Positions 19,810 to 29,600 of a stretch of 64,000 nt of DNA are shown in pieces. The notes under the pieces are model-generated. The model saw nothing but the letters and a program-made list of their open reading frames with translations. It was not told the DNA's origin and ran no database searches. Position numbers and translations under genes: made by a program. Position 1 is the stretch's first letter, and each line of letters begins with the position of its first letter. Source of the stretch: Conus ventricosus (taxonomy: Eukaryota; Mollusca; Gastropoda; Neogastropoda; Conidae); assembly GCA_018398815.1 (NCBI GenBank), contig CM031628.1:3013099-3077098 (forward strand), read 5' to 3'.

Positions 19810-20847
19810 TCAGTATCTGGTGTGACCACCTCGAGCATTGATCACAGCTGTGCACCTGCGGTACATCGAGCGCACCAGAGTGTTGGTCTGCCTCTGGGGG
19901 ACTTGCCACCACACCTGGCCCACAGCAACAGCAAGCTGAGCTGCTGTCTGGGGTCTGGGGTTGAGCTGGTTCAACTGCCTCTGAAGGGCATCCCAGAAAT
20001 GCTCTATTGGGTTAAGGTCGGGAGAACGGGCTGGGTGAGGCAGCAGATTGATGTTGTTCTGCCTCAGGAAGTTCTGCGTAGCATGGGCAGTGTGCGGCCT
20101 TGCGTTGTCCTGCTGAAACAGGTTCTGTGGATGCCGCTGGAAATGCGGCAGGATGTGGGGCCTCAGAACTTGGTCGATGTAATGAACAGCAGTGACCCCG
20201 TGACCACGTCCTGGACCCACATTCTGGAAGATGACTGGCCCAATACGGCGATTTATGCCGATAGCCCCCCAGATCATGATGCTTTCACCACCCCATGGGT
20301 CCCTTTCGGTGATGTTGGCATCCGTGAAGCGTTCCCCCGCTCTTCTCCAGATCCGGATGCGGCCATCGCCTGGGTCGACGCAGAACCGGCTTTCATCACT
20401 GAAGAGGACTCGGCCCCAGTCCCGATGGCGCCAATGCACGTGGATCTGTGCCCACTGCAGACGGTTCTGGCGATGCTGGAGTGTCAGGATAGGTCGCCGG
20501 GCTGGACGCCTGCATTGGAGACCAACTGTGTTCAGTCGGCGACGCACGGTCCTGTTGCTGATTGGCCTGCCATGGTTGCCGACGGTGTTCCTGGCTGTGT
20601 TGGCAGCGGTTTGGTAAGGCTCCCGTCGATGCTGACGAAGAAGATGGCGGTCTTGGGCTGCTGTGGTGACCCTCGGTCTGCCGCTCCTCGGTCTGTCATC
20701 AGTGGTGTTTCTTGCTTGAAAGCGGTCCAGAAGGCGATAGATGGTGGAAATGTGGACTCCGAATGCGATAGCGACCTGCCTCATTGGATCCCCGGCCTGC
20801 AGTTGCCCCATTGCTATGCAACGATCTTGACGAGAAAGTCTCGGCAT
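19810..20847 (-). CDS. Tc1-type transposase, 345 aa, DD34E
   Basis: Uninterrupted frame from MPRLSRQDRC to ARGGHTRY. The N-terminal paired-like helix-turn-helix (residues about 5-45, RQVAIAFGVHISTIYRLLDR) is followed by the GRPR-type linker motif at 56-59 and a second helix-turn-helix. Catalytic residues are D151 (FSDESRF), D247 (QQDNARPHTA) and E282 (SPDLNPIEHFW), with 34 residues between the last two. The length is typical for the family. It catalyses cut-and-paste excision and integration at TA. The long antisense open frame on the plus strand is a shadow. The coding sequence is GC-richer than the surrounding Polinton, consistent with recent arrival. Confidence 0.96.
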   Translation of the reverse strand: MPRLSRQDRCIAMGQLQAGDPMRQVAIAFGVHISTIYRLLDRFQARNTTDDRPRSGRPRVTTAAQDRHLLRQHRREPYQTAANTARNTVGNHGRPISNRTVRRRLNTVGLQCRRPARRPILTLQHRQNRLQWAQIHVHWRHRDWGRVLFSDESRFCVDPGDGRIRIWRRAGERFTDANITERDPWGGESIMIWGAIGINRRIGPVIFQNVGPGRGHGVTAVHYIDQVLRPHILPHFQRHPQNLFQQDNARPHTAHATQNFLRQNNINLLPHPARSPDLNPIEHFWDALQRQLNQLNPRPQTAAQLAVAVGQVWWQVPQRQTNTLVRSMYRRCTAVINARGGHTRY

Positions 20848-21130
20848 TATGTTGGCGCCTCTGGAAGGGATGATTTGAACTTTTTGGGGTTTGGAAATTT
20901 ATAGCCCCACAATGGGGGCCACATTGAGTTGCAATTCACATTGATGCACGTGGCGTAGGTAGTCCACATGGCAAATGCACTCCTCGTGCCAAAAACGCTG
21001 ACCCGGCAACATTCACCCACTGTTACGAGGTTACAACCGGCCAAGACACCACGTACTGCTAATGTTGCACGTGCCAACGACATTGCTTACGTCCTGTTCA
21101 CAATGTGAACAATCGTGCACTGTCTCTATT

Positions 21131-21157
21131 TTTTCGCGTTTTTTATGCCTCTGAGTA
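21131..21157 (-). repeat. Tc1 right terminal inverted repeat (27 bp)
   Basis: Ends GCCTCTGAGTA at 21,157; perfect inverted match to 19,616-19,642. Confidence 0.95.
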
Positions 21158-21159
21158 TA

Positions 21160-21288
21160 TATAAACAATGGCAACAAAAACCAAAGTCCGAACAATCTCC
21201 ACCACTAAATATAGAAGCCGAAAATAAAAGTATGCCAAAACCGCCACCAACACCAAAAGATGATTTTGATCCATTTAAAATGCATTAA
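21160..21288 (+). pseudogene. Polinton C-terminal-TM protein, tail stranded beyond the Tc1 insertion (3' part)
   Basis: Forty-two sense codons and a TAA (21,286-21,288) in the phase that follows the ATA codon at 19,613-19,615. The tail is polar and proline-rich (NIEAENKSMPKPPPTPKDD) and ends FDPFKMH. There is no ATG close to its beginning, so it is not expected to be expressed on its own. Confidence 0.75.
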
Positions 21289-21332
21289 TATTTTAAGAAC
21301 TTAATTTTAAAATTTTTTGATAAAAATAAAAC

Positions 21333-21575
21333 ATGACGGATTATTATTTGTTTAAAATGATGGAGTCAATAAATAAAGACATGGAGTCTATAAAAGACAT
21401 TTCCATAGGCCAAAATTGTAATAAATGCGGTTGCTTACAATGTAAGAACTTCATTAAAATCTATGCTGACCGATCTTGCGTTAGGGGCGTTAAGCAAGAC
21501 ATCCTCGACGATGACGCGTTTTTTGAGGCGTGTGTGTACTATATTAGTCATCTACTATTTAAGATAAAAACATAG
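21333..21575 (+). CDS. Polinton small cysteine-rich protein, 80 aa
   Basis: MTDYYLFKMMESINKD start; the centre holds CNKCGCLQCKNF, a CxxCxCxxC cluster that could bind zinc, and further cysteines at residues near 49 and 67. Helical elsewhere. It starts 44 bp after the preceding gene's stop and is the last gene before the right-end repeats. Function unknown; a small DNA- or RNA-binding protein is a guess. Confidence 0.55.
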   Translation: MTDYYLFKMMESINKDMESIKDISIGQNCNKCGCLQCKNFIKIYADRSCVRGVKQDILDDDAFFEACVYYISHLLFKIKT

Positions 21576-21589
21576 ATTTTTTTTATAAG

Positions 21590-21830
21590 ATAACTTAGAA
21601 GTGACTTGAGTAAGAACTTAAGGATAACTTGAGGACAACTTTGGGCTGACTTAAGGTGACTTAAGTAAGAACTTGATTAAGAACTTGGGGTGGCTTGATT
21701 AAAAAACATAACTAAGAACTTAGAGGTGACTTAATTAAGAACTTAAAGGTTACTTGATTAAGAACTTAAACGACTTGATAGCAACTTGAATAAGAACCTA
21801 TGGCGACTTGATGAAACGTAAAATAAAAAC
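21590..21830. repeat. Subterminal AAGAACTTA / GACTTGA repeats of the Polinton
   Basis: Irregular short direct repeats: about eight occurrences of AAGAACTTR or AAGAACCTA, interleaved with about nine GACTTGA, AACTTGA or GACTTAA words, with spacing near 20-30 bp. They lie between the last gene and the right arm and are not found at the left end. Confidence 0.8.
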
Positions 21831-22159
21831 ACAATCCATTGTCACATTCTTTTTCCTTGGGGAGACAACAAGGTCTCAGTCCCACGGACGTTAATAGTGT
21901 AATAATTAGAAGAAGTTATGTATGTGTGCGTGCGTGGGCAGGGGGTGGTTTAATAAACTATGTTAATCAATAGCAGGTCGTTTTGACCTGGATTACCTGT
22001 ATTGTTTTGTAGGGCAGAACGCTCTTTCTCACACACATACACACAAACAAACAAACACAATATATGGGGAGGTGCTTGCAGGGGAGGTGCTTGCAGGGGA
22101 GGTGTTTTTAGGGGAATGTGAAAGGATTTTTTTTGTGTGTGCAGGACGGCGAAGCATGA
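21831..22159. other. Non-coding right arm of the Polinton
   Basis: No gene seen. Contains short CA runs and a 19-bp GGGGAGGTGCTTGCA-type triplet repeat near 22,069-22,110. Confidence 0.5.
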
Positions 22160-22350
22160 CGTTGAAGCAGGTGACGTAAGATCTATTTTTAGATACCGTT
22201 CGGATCCGAACGGTTTTTGCCAGTCCACTAGGTTTGAAAGCAGGTGACGTAAGATCTATTTTTAGAAAACCGTTCGGATCCGAACGCTTTTGGCAGCCCC
22301 CGGGTTTGAAAGCGGGTGACTAAAATCTATTTTTTAAACCGTTCGATCCA
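22160..22350. repeat. Tandem ~73-bp module with 20-bp palindrome, CRE-like and MEF2-like motifs (x3)
   Basis: Each unit has GCAGGTGACGTAAGATC, then CTATTTTTAG, then ACCGTTCGGATCCGAACGGT or a shortened form, then GGTTTGAAAGC. The palindrome is perfect over 20 bp at 22,195-22,214 and 16 bp at 22,271-22,286; the third unit (about 22,310-22,350) is degraded. TGACGTAA matches the ATF/CREB half-site type and CTATTTTTAG matches the MEF2 consensus by eye. Confidence 0.8.
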
Positions 22351-23364
22351 AACCCTTTTTTGTAAGGGCCGCCCCCTTTTCCAGCTTTTCTTCAAAAAAG
22401 GAACCCTTTAAATTAACTTTTTTTACATCTTTTAAATTTTTCCGACATCGTCCTCTGATACATCACCTCACATTTTTTAAACAATTTTTTCCCCTAAAAA
22501 AAGGTATCCACTGGGTTATTGTCATGATAGTTTTGCCCTTTTTTAGAAAAATTTCTAAAAAAGGCCGACTGTTTTTTGGGTTTTTTGGCAGGGGTTTTTT
22601 TCAGCCCCCGGTTTTTTCTTATCGGGGGGATTTTACAAATCAGCATAAAAATTTAATATGTCGTCAATACTTTTTTTTTTGCCCACTTTAAAAAGGGAAA
22701 TTTTCGGAAAATTGAAAAATTTTTCCCGGGATTTCTAACTAAATTCCATTTGTAGGCCCCCAAGGGCTTTCTACAATTTTCGTCAAATTTTTTTTGCTTA
22801 CCCTGAGAATCATTCAAACGTCGCTTCCATTTTGAAAGAAAATTAGATAAAAACACGCCCCCCAGCAGAAATATGTCCACACACTAAAAGTTGTCCCCAA
22901 AATCCAATCCAAATTTAAAAGTCAACCCTTTTTTCTCAACACAGTGGCCCACCCCAGAGCACGGGCCAAAAAAAACCATTTGTCAGCAGTCCGGGAAAAA
23001 AAAGGGCGAAACCGGTCTTTTTTTTGGTGATTGCACCACAATTTTTGGCTAAACGGGCCCGGGCTCTTGCCAACGTGGGAAAGCCTGGACGTGGTGGGTG
23101 CACGGGGGAAAGGTCGACGTGGCAGTCTAGAAAAATTTCCCTGATGCAAAAAATTTGCAAGAAAACCCCGGGCCAAAGTGCGCCCGCGGGCCCGTAAAAG
23201 AAGAAACGCAGTAGGCTCCGGGGCCGTGTTTTTTGTTTTTTTTTGGTCCAAAAAAAGGGAGACACACTTTTTGGTAAACGGCCGCTCGGCCTCCCTTGAC
23301 TTACGGGTCATTAAAAATTTGTGTTGTCTTGGCCTTGCAAAAAAGGTGACAGACAACCGACGGG
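22351..23364. other. Low-quality right arm of the Polinton, no gene assigned
   Basis: Homopolymer-inflated sequence. Open frames at 22,653-22,880 and 22,922-23,452 (minus) are Lys/Phe-rich or overlap the inverted repeat and do not resemble proteins I know. Confidence 0.5.
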
Positions 23365-23369
23365 TAAAC

Positions 23370-23720
23370 AGACTGTTTAAAAGGAACGCAGACACATTTA
23401 TTATAAAAATGACGTTCACCCAAAAAGAGCCCATATTAAAAAAAAGAAACACTTTGTAAAAAACGGGCCTTTAGTGGAAGAAAATGCTGGGTTTAGTGGG
23501 GTGGATTTTATGTCAGAAAATAACTGGGTTTTAAAAGATTTTAAAAAGAAAAATTTAAAGACGGGTATTTTTAATTTCAAAATAAAAGGGGACAGAGTTT
23601 CCCTTTGGGATGAATTTTTTTGGCATGAAAATGTTTAAAAAAGAAAATGATCAAAAAAAAAAACCAAGGATTAAACAAAAACAACAACCCGGAAAATTTT
23701 AGAAAATTATTATTGAAAAC
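23370..23720 (+). pseudogene. 5'-truncated ATPase copy inside the right inverted repeat
   Basis: Nucleotide alignment with the left gene begins just upstream of the Walker B region and runs to the C-terminus; Walker A is absent. It is a passive copy produced by the inverted repeat extending into coding sequence. Confidence 0.8.
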
Positions 23721-23791
23721 GGCCAATCCTACACAGTTTGTTTGTTTGTAGAAAATTTCGTTTTTTATTGTTTTTGAAGTCTTATTTTGTC

Positions 23792-23889
23792 AGGGGAAAA
23801 CGGGAAAAAACACCAAATTCTGGGTCCCCTACCCCGAACCTAGGTGAGGGGCTGGGGTTTAGTTGAACCCGGTGTTTTCCTTTTTCTCT
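23792..23889. repeat. Terminal palindrome, right end
   Basis: Inverted copy of the 6,924-7,015 palindrome: outer arms degraded by low-quality bases, inner arms CCCTACCCC / GGGGCTGGGG, axis again at CCTAGG (23,840s). Confidence 0.85.
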
Positions 23890-23950
23890 TGGTTTCAAAC
23901 CAAACTGCTCCATTTTTGTTTTTCCAACCCAAAAATTTCCTTTTTTCCCT
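23890..23950 (+). pseudogene. LINE ORF2 continuation, right of the Polinton
   Basis: The first codons after the element read WFQTKLLH, which is the expected continuation of VQLRW at the left boundary in L1/Tx1-type ORF2. After about 10 codons the frame is lost in low-quality sequence. Confidence 0.6.
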
Positions 23951-25130
23951 GCGCCCCCTTAGTAAACCTTCCAGACATCACCATCTCCCTTGAAGAGGGC
24001 CTACTCAAAACCCCCCAAATTTTCTACCAACCCCCCGGGGATCCCCATGCATACCTACCAATACCCATCCTCCCACCCCCCCATACATTTAAAGAAGCAT
24101 CCCCAAACTCACAAACTTTTTCCCTCTTTTGCAGACTCTGCTCCAGTGAGCAAGACTTTACTATACAAGCAGCCAAAATTTTCGAGTTTTTCACCAACCC
24201 CGGGTACCCCAGTTTCCTTTATCAATCAGCACTTTCCGCCGCAACCCAAACTGGGGATCCAGAAAATCTGCTCTGGGAAAACCCCGCAAACCAAACCCCG
24301 AAAAGACCCGAACCCCCCAGCCTACCTCCACTAACCCCCCCACACACCCTCCCCATTGGAGGATCCTCCAAAACCAATTGGCAAAAATTTTACATAAACC
24401 CTAAAAACCTAAAAGAAACCCCTTTCGTTTTTGGTCCAATTTTAACAGAACTTTCCACACTAAACCACCAGGGCCAACCCCCGCTCTAAAAACCCAAATT
24501 GCAAAATCTCCCCCCTCAAACCCAAAAAAAAACACCAACTTAAAAAGGGCCTCAAAGACCCTTCACAGTTAAAAAAAACGCAATTCTCCTGTCGAGCCCC
24601 AACATTTTATATCCCTCCACTGCCACTGTGGGGCAAGATCAACCCAAAAGGGGGAAAAACAAAGCACACTTTAGACACCATCTCTGAACACCGGGGGATA
24701 TCCGCCACCACCGCCCCAAACCCGTCGCCCTACATTTTTAAACCCCACCCAACAAAAACATCAACCAGTCAAAGTCTTGGCACTCTGGCAGTCACAGACG
24801 CCACCCAAATCAAAACCCATCTCATTTCCAAACGGGCAAAACTACACCCCCAAGGGGAAACAATATCCAAAAAATAACCAACACACATACCCACCACTCA
24901 ACACCAGTTGGCAATATTTTTCCCCCAAAAACACACACTTTCCCACACCGTACACACAACAAAACCCCCAAATCCCCTTCACTCACTTCATACGAAGTTA
25001 CAAACCACCCTCCCCTATTTAATCTTAATTTTGTTTTATTTTCCCCCCAAAACTTAATTTAAAAATACATATAATTTTTTTATCAATTTTTTTAATTTAT
25101 TTCTTTTTCTTCAATTAATTTATTTTATTT
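23951..25130. other. C/A-rich low-quality sequence, probably the rest of the LINE and its 3' flank
   Basis: The 208-aa open frame here (Pro/Thr/Phe-rich) is favoured by lack of G and does not match LINE proteins after the first residues. I assign no gene. Confidence 0.4.
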
Positions 25131-25139
25131 TTTTTGTTT

Positions 25140-25149
25140 ATTTACTTAT

Positions 25150-25188
<39 letters not shown>

Positions 25189-25440
25189 CACACACCCACA
25201 CACACAAACCCCACACATCACCCAAAACCCCAGCTTCCTACTTCCCAAATAAATTTTTCACCACCCTCCCCTTTACCTTCCCGCTTTTCCCCCACACCCC
25301 CTTGGGCCATCCAGGGCAACTGCCCACCCCCTTTTTACCTAACCCCTACTTCCCCCCCCCCCCCCCCCCCCCCTCCACACACACACACAAAACACACACA
25401 CACACACCCAACACACACACACACACACACAATATTCCCC
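25140..25440. repeat. (CA)n microsatellites with a poly-C run
   Basis: CA blocks at about 25,149-25,205 and 25,375-25,430 flank a run of C at 25,350-25,372. Confidence 0.9.
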
Positions 25441-25955
25441 CTTTTTCCCCTTTCCCCCCCCAAAATCCTATCAAAGGGTAGGCCAAAGTGGTTGACCCTC
25501 CCACCCCCAAAAAACCCCCCCCCCCCTCCCCCCTAAAAACCCCCCCCCCGCTTTCCCTTCACCCCCTAATCAACCCCGCATCCTTTAAAACAACTACAAA
25601 TTAAAACCGTCCACCACCCCAACAGCAACCCACTAAATATTTCCCCAAAATCCCACACCCACTCACAACATTTAAATTGCCCGTGCCCCCCCCCCCCTTT
25701 TTTTTCCCCCACTACCACTTTTCCCTTTTCCCCGTTCCCCGGAAACCCCCCCCCTCTGTGGGACAATATTCAAGGGGGGTTTTGGCTCCCCCCCCTCCCC
25801 CTCTACATAAAAGGGATGCTAAAATGTATGTACATGAGTTTGTCGGTTGGGGGGTGTGCGTGGGGTGCGGCGTGCGTGGCGTGCGTGCGTGGGGTGGGGT
25901 GGTGTGTGGGGGGATGTGGTTTTTTTTTTGGGTTTTTTTTTTTTAAAATTTTGCC
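25441..25955. other. Low-complexity C-rich then GT-rich sequence
   Basis: Poly-C and poly-T runs and a GTGCGTGGGG-type region at 25,845-25,920; no gene seen. Confidence 0.5.
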
Positions 25956-25959
25956 AGAT

Positions 25960-26690
25960 TCCCATATATTACCATTTTCGTTACCAAACCCCTCATAACA
26001 CAGTTTCCCCCTATATGAAACCCCTACATTTTTACCACCACTCATAACACAGATTTCCCCTATATGACCAATATCATTTTTACCCCCCACTCATAACACA
26101 GATTCCCCCTTTATACCACTATCACTGTTAACCCCCCCACTCATAACACAGATTCCCATATATACCACTATCCTGTTACCACCACTCAAACACAGATTCC
26201 CCTATAATTACCACAAACACTGTTACCACCACCACTTTTTAACACAGATTCCCCTAATAAACCCCTATCACTGTTAAACCCCCACTCATAACCAGATTCC
26301 CCCTTTTAAGACCAATATCATTGTTACCACCACCCATAACCCAGATTCCCCTATTGACCAAATATCACTGGGTTTCCCACCACCATAACACAAGGGTTCC
26401 CATATAAGACCACTATCAAAGGTTTCCAAAACTCATAACACAGATTCCCAAAATGACCCTATCACGTTACCACCACTCTAAAACAGGGTTCCCCCTTTTC
26501 GACCAAAAACAATGTTTTCCCCCCTCATAACACAGATTCCCATATAAAGACCACAAACACGTTACCCCCCACTCAAAAAAACAGATTCCCATATATGACC
26601 ACTAAAAAAAAGTTTTCCACCACTCATAACACCGAAATTTCCCCTAAGGGCCAAATATCAATTTTTTAAACCACCTAAAACCAAACCCAA
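25960..26690. repeat. Satellite, ~46-bp unit
   Basis: About 15 units containing CTCATAACACAGATTCCC, ATATATGACCACTATCA and TTGTTACCACCA. The unit equals the 25-bp satellite that follows plus a 21-bp segment (CCACTCATAACACAGATTCCC) inserted after GTTACCA. Confidence 0.85.
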
Positions 26691-29600
26691 TAACACAGAT
26701 TCCCCAAAAATGACCACCATCATTGTTACCATAAAGGTTATTTTTAAAACCCCCTAACCTTGTTACCATATATGACCACAACATTGTTACCATAAAATGA
26801 CCACTTTCATGGGTTTCCATAATGGACCACTACAAATTTTACCATATATAACCCCCGATCTTGTTTCCATATAACCACTATCATTGGGTTTCCATTTATG
26901 TACCACTATATTGAAAAATTCCCTATAAAATTGACCACCAACAATTGGGGAAACCTATAAGCCACATCATTGTTTCCAAAAATCCCCCTATCATTGTTTT
27001 CCATATATGAACCACTATCAATTTTTTACCAAAAAATGACCACAAAAAAATTGGGTTTCCAAAATTGACCAATACATTGTTTCCATATATTAAAAACCCA
27101 ACATTTGTTTTCCCCCAAAAGGACCACTATCAATTTTTACCATATAAGAACCCCCTACATTGTTTTCCATATTACCAATATCAAAATTTTTACCATAAAT
27201 TACCACTATTTATTGTTTCCATATATGACCACTATCATTTTTACCAAAATGCCACAAAAAAAAGTTACCAAATATGACCCAAAAAAATTTTTTCCATATA
27301 GGAAAACCCCTATCAAAGGGTTTCCATATAGGAAACCCTACATTGTTACCAAAATAAACCCTTCGACCTTAAAACCCCTTATTTTTTACCATATAGAGAC
27401 CCCCAAACATTTTTTACCCTTTATGGGCCACTATTTATTGTTACCATAAAAGACCACTATCATTGTTACCAAATAAAGACCACTACATTGTTTCCATATT
27501 TACCACTATCAAAGGGAAACCCTAAAATTTAAACCCCTATCATTGTTACCAAAATATGACCCCTATCATTGTTACCATATATGCCCCCTATATTGTTAAC
27601 CCCAAAAAAGACCACAAAAAAAAGTTACCATATTTTGACCACTAAACATTGTTACCTAAAATGACCACTATCATTTGGTTTCCAAATAAGGACCACTATC
27701 AAAGGGGGCCAATAGACCACTAACATTTTTACCAAAAAATTTACCACTATCATTGTTTCCATAATACCAATATCAAATTTTTCCCCTAAAATGACCACAA
27801 CAATTTTTACCAAAAAAAACCAATATCATTTTTTCCATTTTATGACCACTATCAATTTTTTTACCCCTATATAAACCCCAAACATGTTTTCCCATAAATG
27901 ACCACTACATTTTTTCCATATATGACCCCCTATCATTGGGGGGGCCATAAAAAACCCCCAAAACATTTTTACCATATATGACCACTATCATTGTTTTCCT
28001 ATATGACCACTACATTGGTTAAACCCTATATTTACCAAATATCATTTTTACCATATATGACCCTAATCATTGGGTTTCCCCCTATGACCCCTAACAATTT
28101 TTACCTAAAATATGAAACCCCAAAAAAATTGGGTTAAACCCTATATAAACCAAATTAATTTTTACCCCAAAATGACCACTAAACATTTTACCATATAAGG
28201 GCCAAAACAATTTGGGTTTCCATAATGAACCCCTTTTCATTGTTCCAAATATGCCCACTATCATTGTTACCATAAAAGGCCCCCTATCATTTTTACCATA
28301 TATGCCCACAATCAATTTTTACCAATATGGGCCCCTAACATTGTTAACCATTAAAAGACCCTATCCTTGTTTCCCCAAAAAAGACCACTATCATTGTTAC
28401 CATATAAAACCACAAACATTGTTACAAAATACCACTATCATTGGGTTTCCAAAAATGACCACAAAACCATTTTTACCTAAATGAACCACTATCATTTTTA
28501 CCAAAAAATGAAACCAAATTTCCTTTTTTTACCCTATATTACCAAATCATTGTTTTCCTATATAGACCCCTAAACAATTTTTACCATATATAAACCCCTA
28601 ACATTGTTACCAAAAATGACCATTATCAAATTTTTACCATATAAGACCACTTTTCATTTTTACCATATATGACCACTATCATTGTTACCATATATGGGCC
28701 ACTATCATTGTTTCCATATTTTGACCACTATCTTTGATTTACCCATTTTTAAAAGAAACCCCTATCATTGTTACCATAAATGACCACTATCATTGTTACC
28801 TATAGAGCCCGCCCCTATCCCTATCATTGTTTTCCAAAATGACCCTACATTGTTAAACCCAAAATACCACTATCCTGTTTAAACCCTATAGGGCCACATC
28901 CTTGTTACCAAATATGACCCCCATCATTGTTACCCTATATACCAATATCAAGGGTTTCCATATTTTGACCCTTTTCATTGGTTTTCCATAAAGACCACTA
29001 TTTATTGTTACCTTTTATTCCAATCATTTTTTCCCCAAAAATTACCACTAAACAATGTTTCCAAATGAACCCCTATCATTGTTACCCTATATAACCCCTA
29101 TCATGTTACCCATTTATGACCCCTAACAGGTTACCATATTGGAAACCCCTATCATTGTTACCCCTATAGACCACCCATCATTGTTACCCAAAAATAAGAC
29201 CCCCATCATTGTTACCATAATATGACCACTTTTTCGGGTTGGTTTTCCAATAAGACCACTAAACATTGTTACCATATATGACCACTACATGTTACCATAT
29301 ATGACCACTATCAAAAATGGGGACCATAATTTAAATTACCCCTATCATTGTTTACCCCCAAAAATATGGCACACCAGCAATTTTACCCATATATGACCAT
29401 ATCATTTTTACCATAATTTACCGCCTATCATTGTTACCATTATTTACCCCTAACAATTTTTACCATAAATGACCACTATCATTGTTACCATATATGCCAC
29501 TAAATTGTTCCATATATGACCACATCATTTTTTAACCCCAAAAAATATGACCCCTATCATGGTTTTCCAAAATGACCACATCATTGTTACCATATATACC

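Larger units (their letters stand above)
19616..21157 (-). mobile_element. Tc1/mariner-family transposon, 1,542 bp, apparently intact
   Basis: Perfect 27-bp terminal inverted repeats (TACTCAGAGGCATAAAAAAC...) and a complete transposase gene. Flanking TA (19,614-19,615 and 21,158-21,159) fits TA-targeting. These boundaries are chosen because joining the flanks with one TA restores the interrupted Polinton reading frame; starting the element at CTCAGAG would not. It is the only element in the window with an undamaged transposase, so it is the youngest insertion seen here. Confidence 0.93.
6924..23889. mobile_element. Polinton/Maverick (adintovirus-like) element, 16,966 bp including a Tc1 insert
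   Basis: The boundaries come from about 0.5-kb terminal inverted repeats and a flanking TGGTT repeat (6,919-6,923; 23,890-23,894). Without the Tc1 element it is about 15.4 kb, within the usual Polinton range. Minus-strand genes at the left are ATPase, a 285-aa protein and a ~230-aa protein. Then come a TM-tailed protein (+), a coiled-coil protein (-), a capsid candidate (+), a hydrophobic protein (+), polymerase B (+), integrase (-), two small proteins (-) and three more (+). I could not find the adenain-like protease common in Polintons. Most large genes carry frameshifts, so the element is probably inactive, or the consensus has indel errors; several small genes are intact. Polintons replicate with a protein-primed polymerase, and many encode capsids. 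Confidence 0.92.
23365..23889. repeat. Polinton right terminal inverted repeat
   Basis: The reverse complement aligns to 6,924-7,410, including TGTGTAGGATTG, CTACAAACAAAC, TAAGACTTCAA and the terminal palindrome. Differences are almost all a base replaced by its neighbour (for example GACATG to GAAAATG, GGGATAAG to GGGTTTAG), which points to consensus error and not to age. Confidence 0.9.

Noticed and set aside
19807..20904. 365-aa plus-strand open frame
   Set aside because: Antisense shadow of the intact Tc1 transposase; the minus strand has all catalytic motifs.
19618..21155. Alternative Tc1 boundaries starting CTCAGAGG with the TA at 19,616-19,617
   Set aside because: With those ends the rejoined Polinton gene would hit a stop at once, whereas the chosen ends keep it open for 42 codons.
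22922..23459. Open frames of 93-176 aa on both strands
   Set aside because: They lie in low-quality sequence and overlap the inverted ATPase remnant; both strands are open because of A/T homopolymers.
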